The position numbers and the translations under genes are program-made. The notes under the pieces were generated by a model. It ran no database searches, was not told where the DNA came from, and saw only the letters and a program-made list of their open reading frames with translations. Below are positions 1 through 7,074 of a stretch of DNA of 42,698 nucleotides, in pieces. Position 1 is the first letter of the stretch; each line of letters opens with the position of its first letter. The stretch lies in assembly GCA_900757205.1 (NCBI GenBank), contig CAAENA010000073.1, positions 1 through 42,698 on the forward strand, in the 5' to 3' direction. Source of the stretch: an uncultured Collinsella sp. GTDB lineage: Bacteria; Actinomycetota; Coriobacteriia; Coriobacteriales; Coriobacteriaceae.

Positions 1-40
1 GCGCCGGAAATCCCCGGGGCGGCCCGCTTTTTTGACTCGC
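1..40 (+). terminator. Possible plus-strand terminator at window edge
   Basis: A GC-rich stretch with short complementary runs (CCGG, CCCCGGGG, GGCC) is followed by six T residues on the plus strand, as at the end of a rightward gene lying outside the window. The stem is irregular and the left side is cut by the window edge, so this is a weak call. Confidence 0.3.
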
Positions 41-82
41 GCTGCGCCCTTGCGAATCGAAGGTGAATGGTTTTCCCGTTAC

Positions 83-1051
83 TTAGTACTGCTCGATGCC
101 CATGTAGCGGCGGAACTCGGGGCTGTGGTCGAACACCTTGCCGCGGGCGGCACGCAGCTCGCAGCTCATCGCGTAGAAGAAGATCGGCTCCAGGAACGAA
201 CGCACGCTGGCAGGTACCTCGCCCACGCCGTACTCGAGCGCATCGAGCACCATAATCGTGTCGGTGTGCGTGTTGAGGAACGCAAGGGCGCGCTCCTCCA
301 TGGGGCGGCACTCGCCCGATCCGAGCTGCACAAAGTAGAACACGCCGGGCTCGGTGGCCTCGAACGGGCCGTGGAAGTACTCGCCGGAGTGGATATAGCA
401 GCAGTGCTGCCACTGCATCTCCATGAGCGAGCAGATGGCCATGGCGTAGGTCTGACTAAAGTTGGGGCCGGACCCCAGGATATAGAAGAACTTGTGCTGC
501 TGGCAGAGCTCGGCAAAGCGGGCGCCCAGCTCGGCGTTGACCTTCTCGCGGGCGGCGGGCAGCAGCACATCCATCTGCTTGAGGCCCTCGTACATGTCGG
601 CGAGCGCCTCGTAGCCTTCCTGCTGGTCGAGCAGCTCGGCGGCGATCAGAGCGCCGATGCCTTGCGGCACCTCGGCCTGCGACACGCCCTCGCCCCAGGG
701 GTAGACCCAGATGGTCCACTTGCCGTTGTCGATCTTGGAGCCCTCGCAGTCGGTGAGGGCGACGACCTCGGCGCCGGCTGCCAGCGCCATCTCGCAGCCG
801 TCGACGACCTCCTGCGTGTTGCCGCTGTGGCTGCAGGCAATAACGAGCGACTTCGGCCCTAGGCTCTTGGGGGCCATCAGGCAAAACTCGCGCGCCGTGT
901 AGACCGTCGAGGTAAACGTGGTGGCCTCGCGCTTGAGCAGCTCGTTGGCCGGCATCAGGTCGATCATCGAACCGCCGCAGGCGATCCAAAAGACGTTCTC
1001 GATCTTACCCTTGCGCTCGATAATTTCCTGAATCAGATCGTGTGCGTTCAC
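83..1051 (-). CDS. SIS-domain sugar-phosphate deglycase, FrlB/FraB-like (copy 1)
   Basis: Predicted cytosolic enzyme of 322 aa with two SIS (phosphosugar isomerase) domains, roughly residues 15-150 and 175-310, the length and layout of fructoselysine-6-phosphate deglycase FrlB and its relatives. Sugar-phosphate-binding motifs are visible as ACGGS (24-28) and SHSGNTQE (74-81). The signature EYFHGPFE carries His227; Glu211 lies 16 residues earlier, the spacing of the catalytic Glu/His pair that I recall for the Salmonella FraB deglycase. The start is a GTG at 1051, seven bases after AAGGAGGAG. The C-terminal RRYMG.EQY resembles the ends of the two paralogs in this window. A GntR regulator gene lies 144 bp upstream, and the promoter holds two identical operators. 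Substrate is unproven: Amadori-product 6-phosphate is favoured, an amino-sugar phosphate is the alternative. Confidence 0.85.
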   Translation of the reverse strand: MNAHDLIQEIIERKGKIENVFWIACGGSMIDLMPANELLKREATTFTSTVYTAREFCLMAPKSLGPKSLVIACSHSGNTQEVVDGCEMALAAGAEVVALTDCEGSKIDNGKWTIWVYPWGEGVSQAEVPQGIGALIAAELLDQQEGYEALADMYEGLKQMDVLLPAAREKVNAELGARFAELCQQHKFFYILGSGPNFSQTYAMAICSLMEMQWQHCCYIHSGEYFHGPFEATEPGVFYFVQLGSGECRPMEERALAFLNTHTDTIMVLDALEYGVGEVPASVRSFLEPIFFYAMSCELRAARGKVFDHSPEFRRYMGIEQY

Positions 1052-1107
1052 GGTGACGCTCCTCCTTGTGTGGCGGCTTTGGACGACGGCAGCTCGTACC
1101 TGCAGTC

Positions 1108-1124
1108 GTTCTATGTTGTTCTAT
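1108..1124. promoter_or_regulatory. Operator site A for the SIS gene, direct repeat
   Basis: The 17-mer GTTCTATGTTGTTCTAT consists of two GTTCTAT half-sites with a 10-bp period. It abuts the predicted -10 box of the SIS gene on the transcribed side, a typical repressor position, and is identical at all 17 bases to site B 62 bp away. The neighbouring GntR protein is the obvious binder (inference). Confidence 0.6.
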
Positions 1125-1152
1125 TTATAGCATGCGAGCTGTCGCAGGTGAA
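1124..1152 (-). promoter_or_regulatory. Predicted sigma-70-type promoter of the SIS gene
   Basis: Read on the minus strand, TTCACC (-35, at 1147-1152) and TATAAA (-10, at 1124-1129) are separated by 17 bp. The promoter lies between two identical 17-bp repeats, so a bound regulator could block it directly or by looping. Confidence 0.5.
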
Positions 1153-1169
1153 GTCATTTCAGCAAATTT

Positions 1170-1186
1170 GTTCTATGTTGTTCTAT
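1170..1186. promoter_or_regulatory. Operator site B for the SIS gene, direct repeat
   Basis: Second perfect copy of GTTCTATGTTGTTCTAT, upstream of the -35 box and just after the stop codon of the GntR gene. The 62-bp distance to site A is close to six helical turns, so both sites face the same side of the DNA. Confidence 0.6.
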
Positions 1187-1195
1187 CTATGGACG

Positions 1196-1951
1196 TTAGA
1201 TGTCGAACACGTAGCGCGAGCCCACGATCTTTTGGCGCCCGAGCAGCAGGGGCCGCTCGTCCTCATCGGTAAAGTACGCCTCCATATAGAAGAGTGGCTC
1301 GCCGGCCGGCACCTCCAACAGCGGGGCCGCCTGAGCATCGGCAAGCGCAATCTCCACGGTACAGGGGTCGGACTTGAGCGGCGCGCGGCCCGAATGCTCG
1401 GCAACGAGCGCAAAGATCGAGTTATCGGTGAGGTCCTTATCGGCAAGCGTCTGCAGGTAGGGATGGTCGGCCAGCACAAAGGCGTTGTTCTCGAGCATGA
1501 CGGGCACGCCATCCGCCGTGCGCACGCGCTCGACCACGATGAGCTCGCAGCCGGGCTCCACGCCAAAGAACGCCGCATCCTCGCGCGTCGCCGCGACCAC
1601 CGTACGCGACACCAGACGCGCTCCGGCCACCATGTCGTTGGCGGCACAACCCTCAGTAAAGCTCTGGACGTCACCTTTCTGGACAATCTTGCGCTTGAGC
1701 TTGGGAGCGCACACAAAGGTGCCCCTCCCCTGCTGTCGGTTGAGATATCCCGCGCGCGACAGCTCCTCGATGGCGCGACGCACGGTGATGCGTCCCACGC
1801 CGTAAGACTTCGCGAGCTCCATCTCGGAAGGAATGCGCGAGCCGGCCGCATACACGCCGCGCGCGATCTCGCCCTTCAGGTCGTCCATGACCTGCTGGTA
1901 CAGCGGTACGGCGGATACGCCAGCGCGGTCGGTTTTATCGTCGGTTGCCAT
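1196..1951 (-). CDS. GntR-family regulator, HutC/UTRA subfamily (1)
   Basis: Transcription factor of 251 aa: an N-terminal winged helix (about 17-82, with IPSEMELAKSYGVGRITVRRA and the wing QQGRGTFV) and a C-terminal UTRA effector domain (about 100-245) that in this subfamily binds phosphosugars or small metabolites. The ATG at 1951 follows a GGAG seven bases upstream, inside the end of recQ. The recQ stop codon is only 2 bp before this start, so the two genes are almost certainly co-transcribed and may be translationally coupled. The next gene downstream is the SIS deglycase, separated by a spacer with two identical 17-bp direct-repeat sites that are its likely operators. Effector is probably the phosphorylated substrate of that enzyme (inference). 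Confidence 0.9.
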   Translation of the reverse strand: MATDDKTDRAGVSAVPLYQQVMDDLKGEIARGVYAAGSRIPSEMELAKSYGVGRITVRRAIEELSRAGYLNRQQGRGTFVCAPKLKRKIVQKGDVQSFTEGCAANDMVAGARLVSRTVVAATREDAAFFGVEPGCELIVVERVRTADGVPVMLENNAFVLADHPYLQTLADKDLTDNSIFALVAEHSGRAPLKSDPCTVEIALADAQAAPLLEVPAGEPLFYMEAYFTDEDERPLLLGRQKIVGSRYVFDI

Positions 1952-1953
1952 CG

Positions 1954-3927
1954 TTACGCTCCATCCCGCGCATGCTCGGACTCAAACTCTTCAATCGCCG
2001 CCATAAACTGCTCGCCAAAGGCATCGGCCTTTTTCTCGCCGATGCCGTTGACCTGAATCAGCTCGTCGCGCGTTTGCGGGCGCAGGCGGCACAGGCCGCG
2101 CAGGGCCTTGTCGGAAAAGACCATGTACGGCGCCATCTCGAGCTCGGTCGAGATCTCCTTGCGCAGGGTACGCAGGCGCTCGAACAGCTCGGCATCGTCG
2201 CCCACGCGCGGGCGCTGATCCAGCTCGGCCTCCTCGCGCAGCAGATCCACCGCACGGCGAGCACGGGCCGAGGCCTTGCGCTTGGACGCGCGACGCTTAA
2301 CGGTAAAGGCAAACGCCTCGTCCTCGACCTCGCCGGCACGCGGACCCAGGCCCACGACCGGGTACTGCCCCTGCGAGGTGGCCAAATAACCGCGGCCGCA
2401 CAGCTGGCCGATGATGTCCTTGATGCGGCCGACCGATTCGCTCGACAGCCCACCATAGCCGCGGTCCTCGTCCAGATGCATCTGGCGAATGCGCTCGGTG
2501 TTGCCGCCGTGAAGCACATCGGCGATGAGCGACTTGCCAAAGCGCATGGGGCGCGTGGCCACATAGCGCACGGCGGCGCGAGCCATACCGGTGACGTCCT
2601 CGACCTCGAACTGCGTGAGGCAGTTGCTGCAGTTGCCACAGCCCTCGGCCTCATCCGCGGCGGCGCCGCCCACGGCCGTATGCTCGGCCGCGGCCTCGTC
2701 GCCAAAGTAGCGCAGCATGTATTCGCGTAGGCAGCCGGTGGTGTTGCAATAGCCTTCCATCTGACTGAGCAGGCGATATCGGTTCTGGAGCGCCCACGCG
2801 CGCTGCTCGTCGTCGAGCGTCTCGTCGGCCGCATCGCCGCGGTCGATCAAAAAGCGGCGCATGCGAAAATCGTTGCCGTTCCACAGCAGGTGGCAGCTGG
2901 CCGGATCGCCATCGCGGCCGGCGCGGCCCGCCTCCTGGTAGTAGGCCTCGATGCTCTCGGGCACGTTGTTATGGATGACGTAGCGCACGTTGGGCTTGTC
3001 GATGCCCATGCCAAAGGCGTTGGTGGCAACCATCACCTGAATATCGTCGTCGATAAAGGCGCGCTGGCTTTGGCGGCGGGCGTCATTACCCATGCCGGCA
3101 TGGTAGCGGCCAACGCGAATGCCGCTGGGACCCAACGCCTCAGCAAGCTCTCCTGCCAGCGCATCAACCGTCTTGCGAGTCGAGCAATACACGATGCCGC
3201 TCTCGCTCGAATGCGCGATCACATAGTCGCGCACCCACGCGGTCTTAGCCTTGTCGCCCATCTCCTCGCAGCCAAAGTAGAGGTTCTTGCGATCGAAGCC
3301 CGTCACCACCGTCGCCGGGTTTTGCAGGCCGAGCATCTGCTGAATGTCCGCACGCACGCGCTCAGTCGCTGTAGCGGTAAAGGCCGCCACGATGGGGCGC
3401 TGCGGCAGGGAATCGATAAACTCGCGAATCTGCAGGTAGGCGGGGCGGAAATCCTGACCCCATTGGCTCACGCAGTGGGCCTCGTCAATGGCCACGAGCG
3501 GAACGCCGATGCCGCCTTCGGCCGCAGCTTCCTGCGCAAAGGCCAGAAAACGCGGCTCGAGCAGGCGCTCAGGTGCCACGTACATAAGTTGGTAGCGGCC
3601 CTCGCGCGCCCGCTTGAGCACGGTGTTTTGCTGGGCCGGCGTAAGGCTGGAGTTGAGATAGCTGGGCCGCGCACCCGCCGCGAGCAACGCACGGGTCTGG
3701 TCCTCCATAAGCGACAGCAGCGGGCTCACCACAAAGGTGATACCGGGCAGCATGAGCGCGGGCACCTGGTAGCAAATGGACTTGCCGGCGCCCGTGGGCA
3801 TAACGCCCAGCGCGTCGCAGCCGGCAAGGATCGCATCGACCATACGGTCCTGCCCCGGGCGAAACGAGGTGTAGCCAAAATAGGCGCCGAGCGTGTCGAG
3901 CGCCGTCTGCTGCATGCTATCGGTCAT
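1954..3927 (-). CDS. recQ: ATP-dependent DNA helicase RecQ
   Basis: A 3'-to-5' superfamily 2 helicase used in recombination and stalled-fork processing. The 657-aa protein shows Walker A PTGAGKS (44-50), DEAH (148-151), the aromatic-rich loop CVSQWGQDFRP after it, motif VI QEAGRAGRDG (331-340), a RecQ-Ct zinc site with Cys394, Cys399, Cys430, Cys433 and Cys436, and a C-terminal HRDC domain (about 570-650, containing MAPYMVFSDKALRGL). ATG at 3927 follows AGGA with four bases between. Five or more cysteines cluster at the zinc site, so one of 433/436 or 399 may be an extra. It is placed directly in front of a sugar-operon regulator, which is unusual for recQ. Confidence 0.96.
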   Translation of the reverse strand: MTDSMQQTALDTLGAYFGYTSFRPGQDRMVDAILAGCDALGVMPTGAGKSICYQVPALMLPGITFVVSPLLSLMEDQTRALLAAGARPSYLNSSLTPAQQNTVLKRAREGRYQLMYVAPERLLEPRFLAFAQEAAAEGGIGVPLVAIDEAHCVSQWGQDFRPAYLQIREFIDSLPQRPIVAAFTATATERVRADIQQMLGLQNPATVVTGFDRKNLYFGCEEMGDKAKTAWVRDYVIAHSSESGIVYCSTRKTVDALAGELAEALGPSGIRVGRYHAGMGNDARRQSQRAFIDDDIQVMVATNAFGMGIDKPNVRYVIHNNVPESIEAYYQEAGRAGRDGDPASCHLLWNGNDFRMRRFLIDRGDAADETLDDEQRAWALQNRYRLLSQMEGYCNTTGCLREYMLRYFGDEAAAEHTAVGGAAADEAEGCGNCSNCLTQFEVEDVTGMARAAVRYVATRPMRFGKSLIADVLHGGNTERIRQMHLDEDRGYGGLSSESVGRIKDIIGQLCGRGYLATSQGQYPVVGLGPRAGEVEDEAFAFTVKRRASKRKASARARRAVDLLREEAELDQRPRVGDDAELFERLRTLRKEISTELEMAPYMVFSDKALRGLCRLRPQTRDELIQVNGIGEKKADAFGEQFMAAIEEFESEHARDGA

Positions 3928-4016
3928 GGTTTCCTAACGTCCAAGTCATCTGCCGCCGATTATACGCCGCCACGCGGACCGGTGCCGCACGGCTGTCAGC
4001 CACGCTCATTTTGCGG

Positions 4017-4074
4017 GTAGTCATTGGGGACGTTCTTGAATGACTAGTCGTTTAAGAACGTCCCCAATGACTAC
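4017..4074. repeat. Perfect 21-bp inverted repeat with GGGGACGTTC core
   Basis: Arms 4017-4037 and 4054-4074 are perfectly complementary (GTAGTCATTGGGGACGTTCTT and its reverse complement). The 16-bp centre itself contains the palindrome GACTAGTC, so the whole element can fold into one long hairpin. It shares the TTGGGGACGTTC core with the tandem repeats at 12250-12322. It looks like a REP-type intergenic element, possibly acting as a bidirectional terminator. Confidence 0.75.
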
Positions 4075-4108
4075 CACGGCAACGCCGATGTTTTGGCGCA
4101 GACAGCGA

Positions 4109-4207
4109 AAGCCCGTCAGAGCGAGCAAGGTGCCTTGAAACAAGGCGGCATTGATCTTCTGATCATGCCGCCGAAGTTGAAAGGCAGATTGCCGCTCTGG
4201 CGGGCTT
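4109..4207. repeat. Branched RNA-like structure closed by a 15-bp stem
   Basis: The outer arms 4109-4123 and 4193-4207 pair over 15 bp with one G-T wobble. Inside are GCCTTG/CAAGGC (4132-4137 with 4141-4146, loop AAA), a longer stem GGCGGCAT(T)GATC/GATCATGCCGCC (4144-4156 with 4161-4172, one bulged T) and GGCA/TGCC (4183-4186 with 4190-4193). The first two inner stems compete for three bases. It could be the 3' structure of the GntR transcript, a small RNA, or a MITE-like remnant. Confidence 0.5.
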
Positions 4208-4220
4208 GCAGCGTCGAGCC

Positions 4221-4248
4221 GTTGCGCGGTTTGGTAAAACCGCGCAAC
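4221..4248 (-). terminator. Hairpin immediately after the GntR stop codon
   Basis: Arms GTTGCGCGGTTT (4221-4232) and AAACCGCGCAAC (4237-4248) form a perfect 12-bp stem with a 4-base loop, touching the TAA of the regulator gene. No T-run follows on the minus strand, so it may be a processing or stabilising hairpin rather than a classical rho-independent terminator. Confidence 0.55.
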
Positions 4249-4968
4249 TTACATCACCATGACGTAGCGGCTGCCCACGTAGTACTGCTTACCCATCAGG
4301 ACCGGCTCGCCATTGGGGCCGATAAAGCCGGCGCGCAGGTTGAGCAGCGGATCGTGCGGAGCGATGCCCAGCTCGGCAGCCTGCTCAGCGCTGGCGCGAA
4401 CGGCCTCGACCGTACGGTAGCCAGCCGAGACAATCGGGGTTCCGCCAACACGCCCGACCTCGGCAAAAATCGACTTGTCCTCAAGGTCGGCTGTCAACAG
4501 TTCACGGTAGGCGTCAAACGGCACAAAGACGTTCTCCTCAAAGATGGGCTCGCCGTCGGCCGTGCGCACGCGCTTGATATGCAGCAGCAGCGCGCCCTTC
4601 TGCAGGCCAAAGAACTCCATCTCGTTTTGGCGCGCCGGAACAATCTGGCGATCGACCACATGTGCACCGGCCTTCATGCCATTGTCGGCACACAGCGCGG
4701 TAAACGTCTGCAGCGTCGAGGCGTGGAACTGACGGTTGATGTGCGGCGTGGAAACAAAGGTGCCACGGCCCTGCTGCTTAACCAGGTAGCCATCGGAGCA
4801 CAGCTCCTCAACGGCGCGGCGCACCGTAATGCGGCTCACCTCGTACTGCTCGGCTAGCTCGAGCTCGGACGGAATACGCTCCTTGGGTACATAAACACCT
4901 TTCTCGATCGCATCCTTGATTTCGTCGTAAATCTGCTGGTAAAGCGGTGCATTTTTGGTCGCGGGCAT
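4249..4968 (-). CDS. GntR-family regulator, HutC/UTRA subfamily (2)
   Basis: Transcription factor of 239 aa with an N-terminal winged helix (about 8-72; RIPSELELAEQYEVSRITV and wing QQGRGTFV) and a UTRA ligand domain (about 90-235). The ATG at 4968 has AGGAG nine bases upstream. Its own upstream region contains an A+T-rich stretch with ACGTATATAACGTC and TTTTATATG that resembles the direct-repeat region ahead of the PTS operon at 10895-10911 (shared pieces ATACGT and CTTATAT-like runs). It is therefore the best candidate regulator of the EIIAB-EIIC-EIID-deglycase operon although it lies 6 kb away; this is inference. It resembles the regulator at 1196-1951 closely in its DNA-binding half. Confidence 0.9.
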   Translation of the reverse strand: MPATKNAPLYQQIYDEIKDAIEKGVYVPKERIPSELELAEQYEVSRITVRRAVEELCSDGYLVKQQGRGTFVSTPHINRQFHASTLQTFTALCADNGMKAGAHVVDRQIVPARQNEMEFFGLQKGALLLHIKRVRTADGEPIFEENVFVPFDAYRELLTADLEDKSIFAEVGRVGGTPIVSAGYRTVEAVRASAEQAAELGIAPHDPLLNLRAGFIGPNGEPVLMGKQYYVGSRYVMVM

Positions 4969-5072
4969 ATCTGATCACTCCTATCAAAATATCGAAATTA
5001 CTAATACGTATATAACGTCTTTTTATATGTTACCTTAGTTTGATAAAACGATACACCGCATACAGCAAATCT

Positions 5073-6080
5073 TTACTTGCCGTCGTCCTGCTGCAAGCTT
5101 TCCTGATCGTGCAGACGGGCCTGCCTGCTGGCCATGCGCGCGGGCTTGTCGGGATCGGGTACGGCCGTAGGCATGGGCTCGTCGACATGACCGCCCCACC
5201 AGCCGCCCACAAAGTTAAGCGTGTGGAACACATTGATCACTGCGCCGGGATCAATGTCGCACACCAACTTGATGATGTCCTGGCTCTCGTAGGTCGAGAC
5301 AACGGCGTGCAGCAGGTACATCTTTTCGCGGCTGTATCCGCCGATGACCTCGGCGCAGCTAATGCCGTGCTGAAAATGGTCAACATAGGCGGTCATGACC
5401 TCATCTGCCTTGCGCGTCGTGATCTGCAGCGTCACGCGGTCGTAGCGATGATAGAAGCTGTCGATAGTCTTGGTCGAAATAAACTGGAACACGATGGAGT
5501 ATGCCGCATTGTCCCAGCCAAACATGAAACCAAAGATCGCCAGGATAAAGCAGTTGAAACCAAAAATGACGCCCCAGATGGTCTTGCCCGTGTGGTTGGA
5601 AACCCACAGCGCGATAAAGTCGGTGCCACCGGTAGATGCGCCGGACTTAAGCGCGATGGCAGCGCCCAGACCCGAGACCACGCCGCCAAAAATGATGAGC
5701 ATAATCTTGTCGCCCAAAAACGGGGCGAAGTGAAAGATATTCAGGAACAGCGACGAAAGAACGACCTGCATCATCGAGAAGATTACGAAGCGCTTGCTAA
5801 TGCCACTCCAGCATAGGAGCGCCACGGGGATGTTGAGCGCCAGCATGCCGAGCGAGATGTCGATGTGAACGCCACCAAGCGAGGTAACGCGATCGAGCAG
5901 GACCGCGACGCCGGTGAGACCGCTCGGAAGCAGGTCGGCAGGCTGAATGAACGCCTGGATCAGGAATGTCTGGAGAACGGCGGAAATCGTGACCGCCACG
6001 GCAGTAATGGCGCGGCGGACGATGGTAAGGCGGCCGAGCACGAGCACGCGGTCCGTGAGCTGATCGATGGCGTTCGCCAC
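5073..6080 (-). CDS. YitT family membrane protein with DUF2179 tail
   Basis: Integral membrane protein of 335 aa. The first 220 residues hold five or six hydrophobic segments in the YitT pattern, including LLPSGLTGVAVLLDR, LGMLALNIPVALLCW and the glycine-rich SGASTGGTDFIALW. A cytoplasmic DUF2179-like domain follows (about 225-300: RYDRVTLQITTRKADEV, HGISCAEVIGGYSREKMYLL). The last 35 residues are charged and probably disordered. The GTG start at 6080 follows AAAGGAG with five bases between, better than any internal start. The molecular function of the family is not established. It sits between two sugar-island genes but has its own promoter space, because a terminator lies upstream at 6205-6243. 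Confidence 0.88.
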   Translation of the reverse strand: MANAIDQLTDRVLVLGRLTIVRRAITAVAVTISAVLQTFLIQAFIQPADLLPSGLTGVAVLLDRVTSLGGVHIDISLGMLALNIPVALLCWSGISKRFVIFSMMQVVLSSLFLNIFHFAPFLGDKIMLIIFGGVVSGLGAAIALKSGASTGGTDFIALWVSNHTGKTIWGVIFGFNCFILAIFGFMFGWDNAAYSIVFQFISTKTIDSFYHRYDRVTLQITTRKADEVMTAYVDHFQHGISCAEVIGGYSREKMYLLHAVVSTYESQDIIKLVCDIDPGAVINVFHTLNFVGGWWGGHVDEPMPTAVPDPDKPARMASRQARLHDQESLQQDDGK

Positions 6081-6204
6081 GTAGGCTCCTTTCGAAGGCA
6101 GATATAGTTGTGGGGCATGCCCGCGATTGTAGCATGGAGCGTGCGGGGGCGCTTCAATTCACCCTCTCTCGACAACCATCAGAAGGACCGCGTAAAACCG
6201 CTCA

Positions 6205-6243
6205 AAAGAAAAACGCCGTGAAGAGAGCGATCCCTTCACAGCG
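6205..6243 (-). terminator. Rho-independent terminator of the HAD gene
   Basis: On the minus strand the stem CGCTGTGAAG/CTTCACGGCG (6234-6243 with 6214-6223, one mismatch) is followed by TTTTTCTTTT. It separates the HAD phosphatase from the YitT gene. Confidence 0.8.
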
Positions 6244-6266
6244 AATTCGGCATTTGCCCAGATAAA

Positions 6267-6301
6267 ACCTGCCAAATTAAACCTGTCCCTAAATGGCAGG
6301 T
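6267..6301. repeat. 35-bp palindromic repeat, copy b, at the HAD stop codon
   Basis: Begins ACCTGCCA and ends TGGCAGGT, with the core AAACCTGTCCCTAAA. It matches the copy at 14721-14755 at 34 of 35 positions and, inverted, the copy at 6933-6967. It overlaps the HAD gene end: the last codons P-A-I and the TAG stop are repeat sequence. Confidence 0.85.
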
Positions 6302-6918
6302 AGGATGTCGGTCAGGTTGTCGATGACAACGTCGGCGGCGGACTGATCCAGGTTGACACCCTCGTGCGGACGCAGCGCCAGGACGCGGGCGCCGGAACGC
6401 TTGCCGGCCTCGATGCCCAAAGGCGAATCCTCGATAACCAGGCACTCGGCAGGCTCCACCCCCAGCGCCTCCATGGCGCGCAGGTAGATTTCGGGGTCGG
6501 GCTTAAATGCACTGCACTCGTGACCGCTGATGGTGTAGTCCAGCACGTCGGTGATACCGGCAATCTCCACCAGCTCGTCAATGAGCTCGCGATAGGACGA
6601 GCTCGCGATGGCACATTTCATGCCGCGCTTGTGCAGCTCACGCATCACCGGCTCCGTCTGCTCGTTGAGTAGCTCGGCATACGGAACGGGATGGTCCGGG
6701 CTGTAGACCTGCTTGTACTCCACGCGCAGGCGCTCGCGCAGCTCAACATCGTCGGGCACCAGCGACTTCCAAATGGCGGGCTCGTTAGACCCCGAAAGAT
6801 CGGGAATCTCGTCAAAGTGGAACCCCTTCTCCTCCATAAACGCCACGCGACGACGGTTGTAGAACCACTCGGTATCGACCAGCACGCCGTCCATATCAAA
6901 CAGCACTGCCTTGATCAT
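6289..6918 (-). CDS. HAD-superfamily hydrolase, beta-phosphoglucomutase/phosphatase-like
   Basis: Cytosolic HAD enzyme of 209 aa. Motif I is DMDGVLVDTE (8-17; nucleophile Asp8, acid/base Asp10), motif II lies in CAIASSS, the Lys of motif III in FKPDPEIY, and motif IV in VIEDSPLGIEAG. A helical cap (about 17-90) marks subclass I, the group containing beta-phosphoglucomutase and sugar-phosphate phosphatases. I chose the ATG at 6918, seven bases after GGAGGAG; an ATG two codons earlier touches that sequence and a longer frame to 7050 has no ribosome site. The gene is bracketed by two inverted copies of a 35-bp repeat, and the downstream one encodes its last residues and stop. A role in handling phosphosugars from the nearby deglycase is inferred from position only. 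Confidence 0.88.
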   Translation of the reverse strand: MIKAVLFDMDGVLVDTEWFYNRRRVAFMEEKGFHFDEIPDLSGSNEPAIWKSLVPDDVELRERLRVEYKQVYSPDHPVPYAELLNEQTEPVMRELHKRGMKCAIASSSYRELIDELVEIAGITDVLDYTISGHECSAFKPDPEIYLRAMEALGVEPAECLVIEDSPLGIEAGKRSGARVLALRPHEGVNLDQSAADVVIDNLTDILPAI

Positions 6919-6932
6919 ACGCATCTCCTCCC

Positions 6933-6967
6933 ACCTGCCAAAAAGGGACAGGTTTATTTTGGTAGGT
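6933..6967. repeat. 35-bp palindromic repeat, copy c, next to the HAD ribosome site
   Basis: Runs ACCTGCCA to TGGTAGGT and is in the opposite orientation to the copy at 6267-6301, with a few substitutions (one in the right arm). It ends directly beside the Shine-Dalgarno sequence of the HAD gene, so the gene is enclosed by the two copies. Confidence 0.75.
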
Positions 6968-7008
6968 TTTATCTGGGGTTTTATGACGCAACGGACACGC
7001 CCCCAAAG

Positions 7009-7040
7009 CAAAAAGGGGACGGGGCGCAAACCCCATCCCC
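7009..7040 (-). terminator. Rho-independent terminator of the PTS/SIS operon
   Basis: Minus-strand stem GGGGATGGGG/CCCCGTCCCC (7031-7040 with 7015-7024, one G-T wobble), loop of six, followed by TTTTTG. It closes the EIIAB-EIIC-EIID-SIS transcript and separates it from the HAD gene. Confidence 0.88.
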
Positions 7041-7074
7041 TCTCAATCAACCCGTAAGGTCTACTTACTTGTGA

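Larger units (their letters stand above)
3928..4248. other. Intergenic region rich in secondary structure, no gene
   Basis: These 321 bp between recQ and the second GntR gene contain no credible coding frame. They hold three nested or adjacent inverted-repeat elements: a 58-bp palindrome (4017-4074), a branched fold (4109-4207) and a 12-bp hairpin touching the GntR stop codon (4221-4248). The recQ promoter should be in 3928-4010. Confidence 0.7.

Noticed and set aside
83..1051. GlmS-type glucosamine-6-phosphate synthase
   Set aside because: No N-terminal glutaminase domain and only about 320 residues; the SIS pattern and EYFHGPFE motif fit FrlB/FraB better.
4075..4220. Possible riboswitch for recQ or GntR
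   Set aside because: It lies downstream of the GntR gene and over 100 bp from recQ, and no known aptamer consensus is recognised; kept as an unassigned structure.
6205..6301. The 35-bp repeat as the terminator of the HAD gene
   Set aside because: A better terminator with a T-run is present at 6205-6243; the repeat overlaps the coding end and has no T-run.
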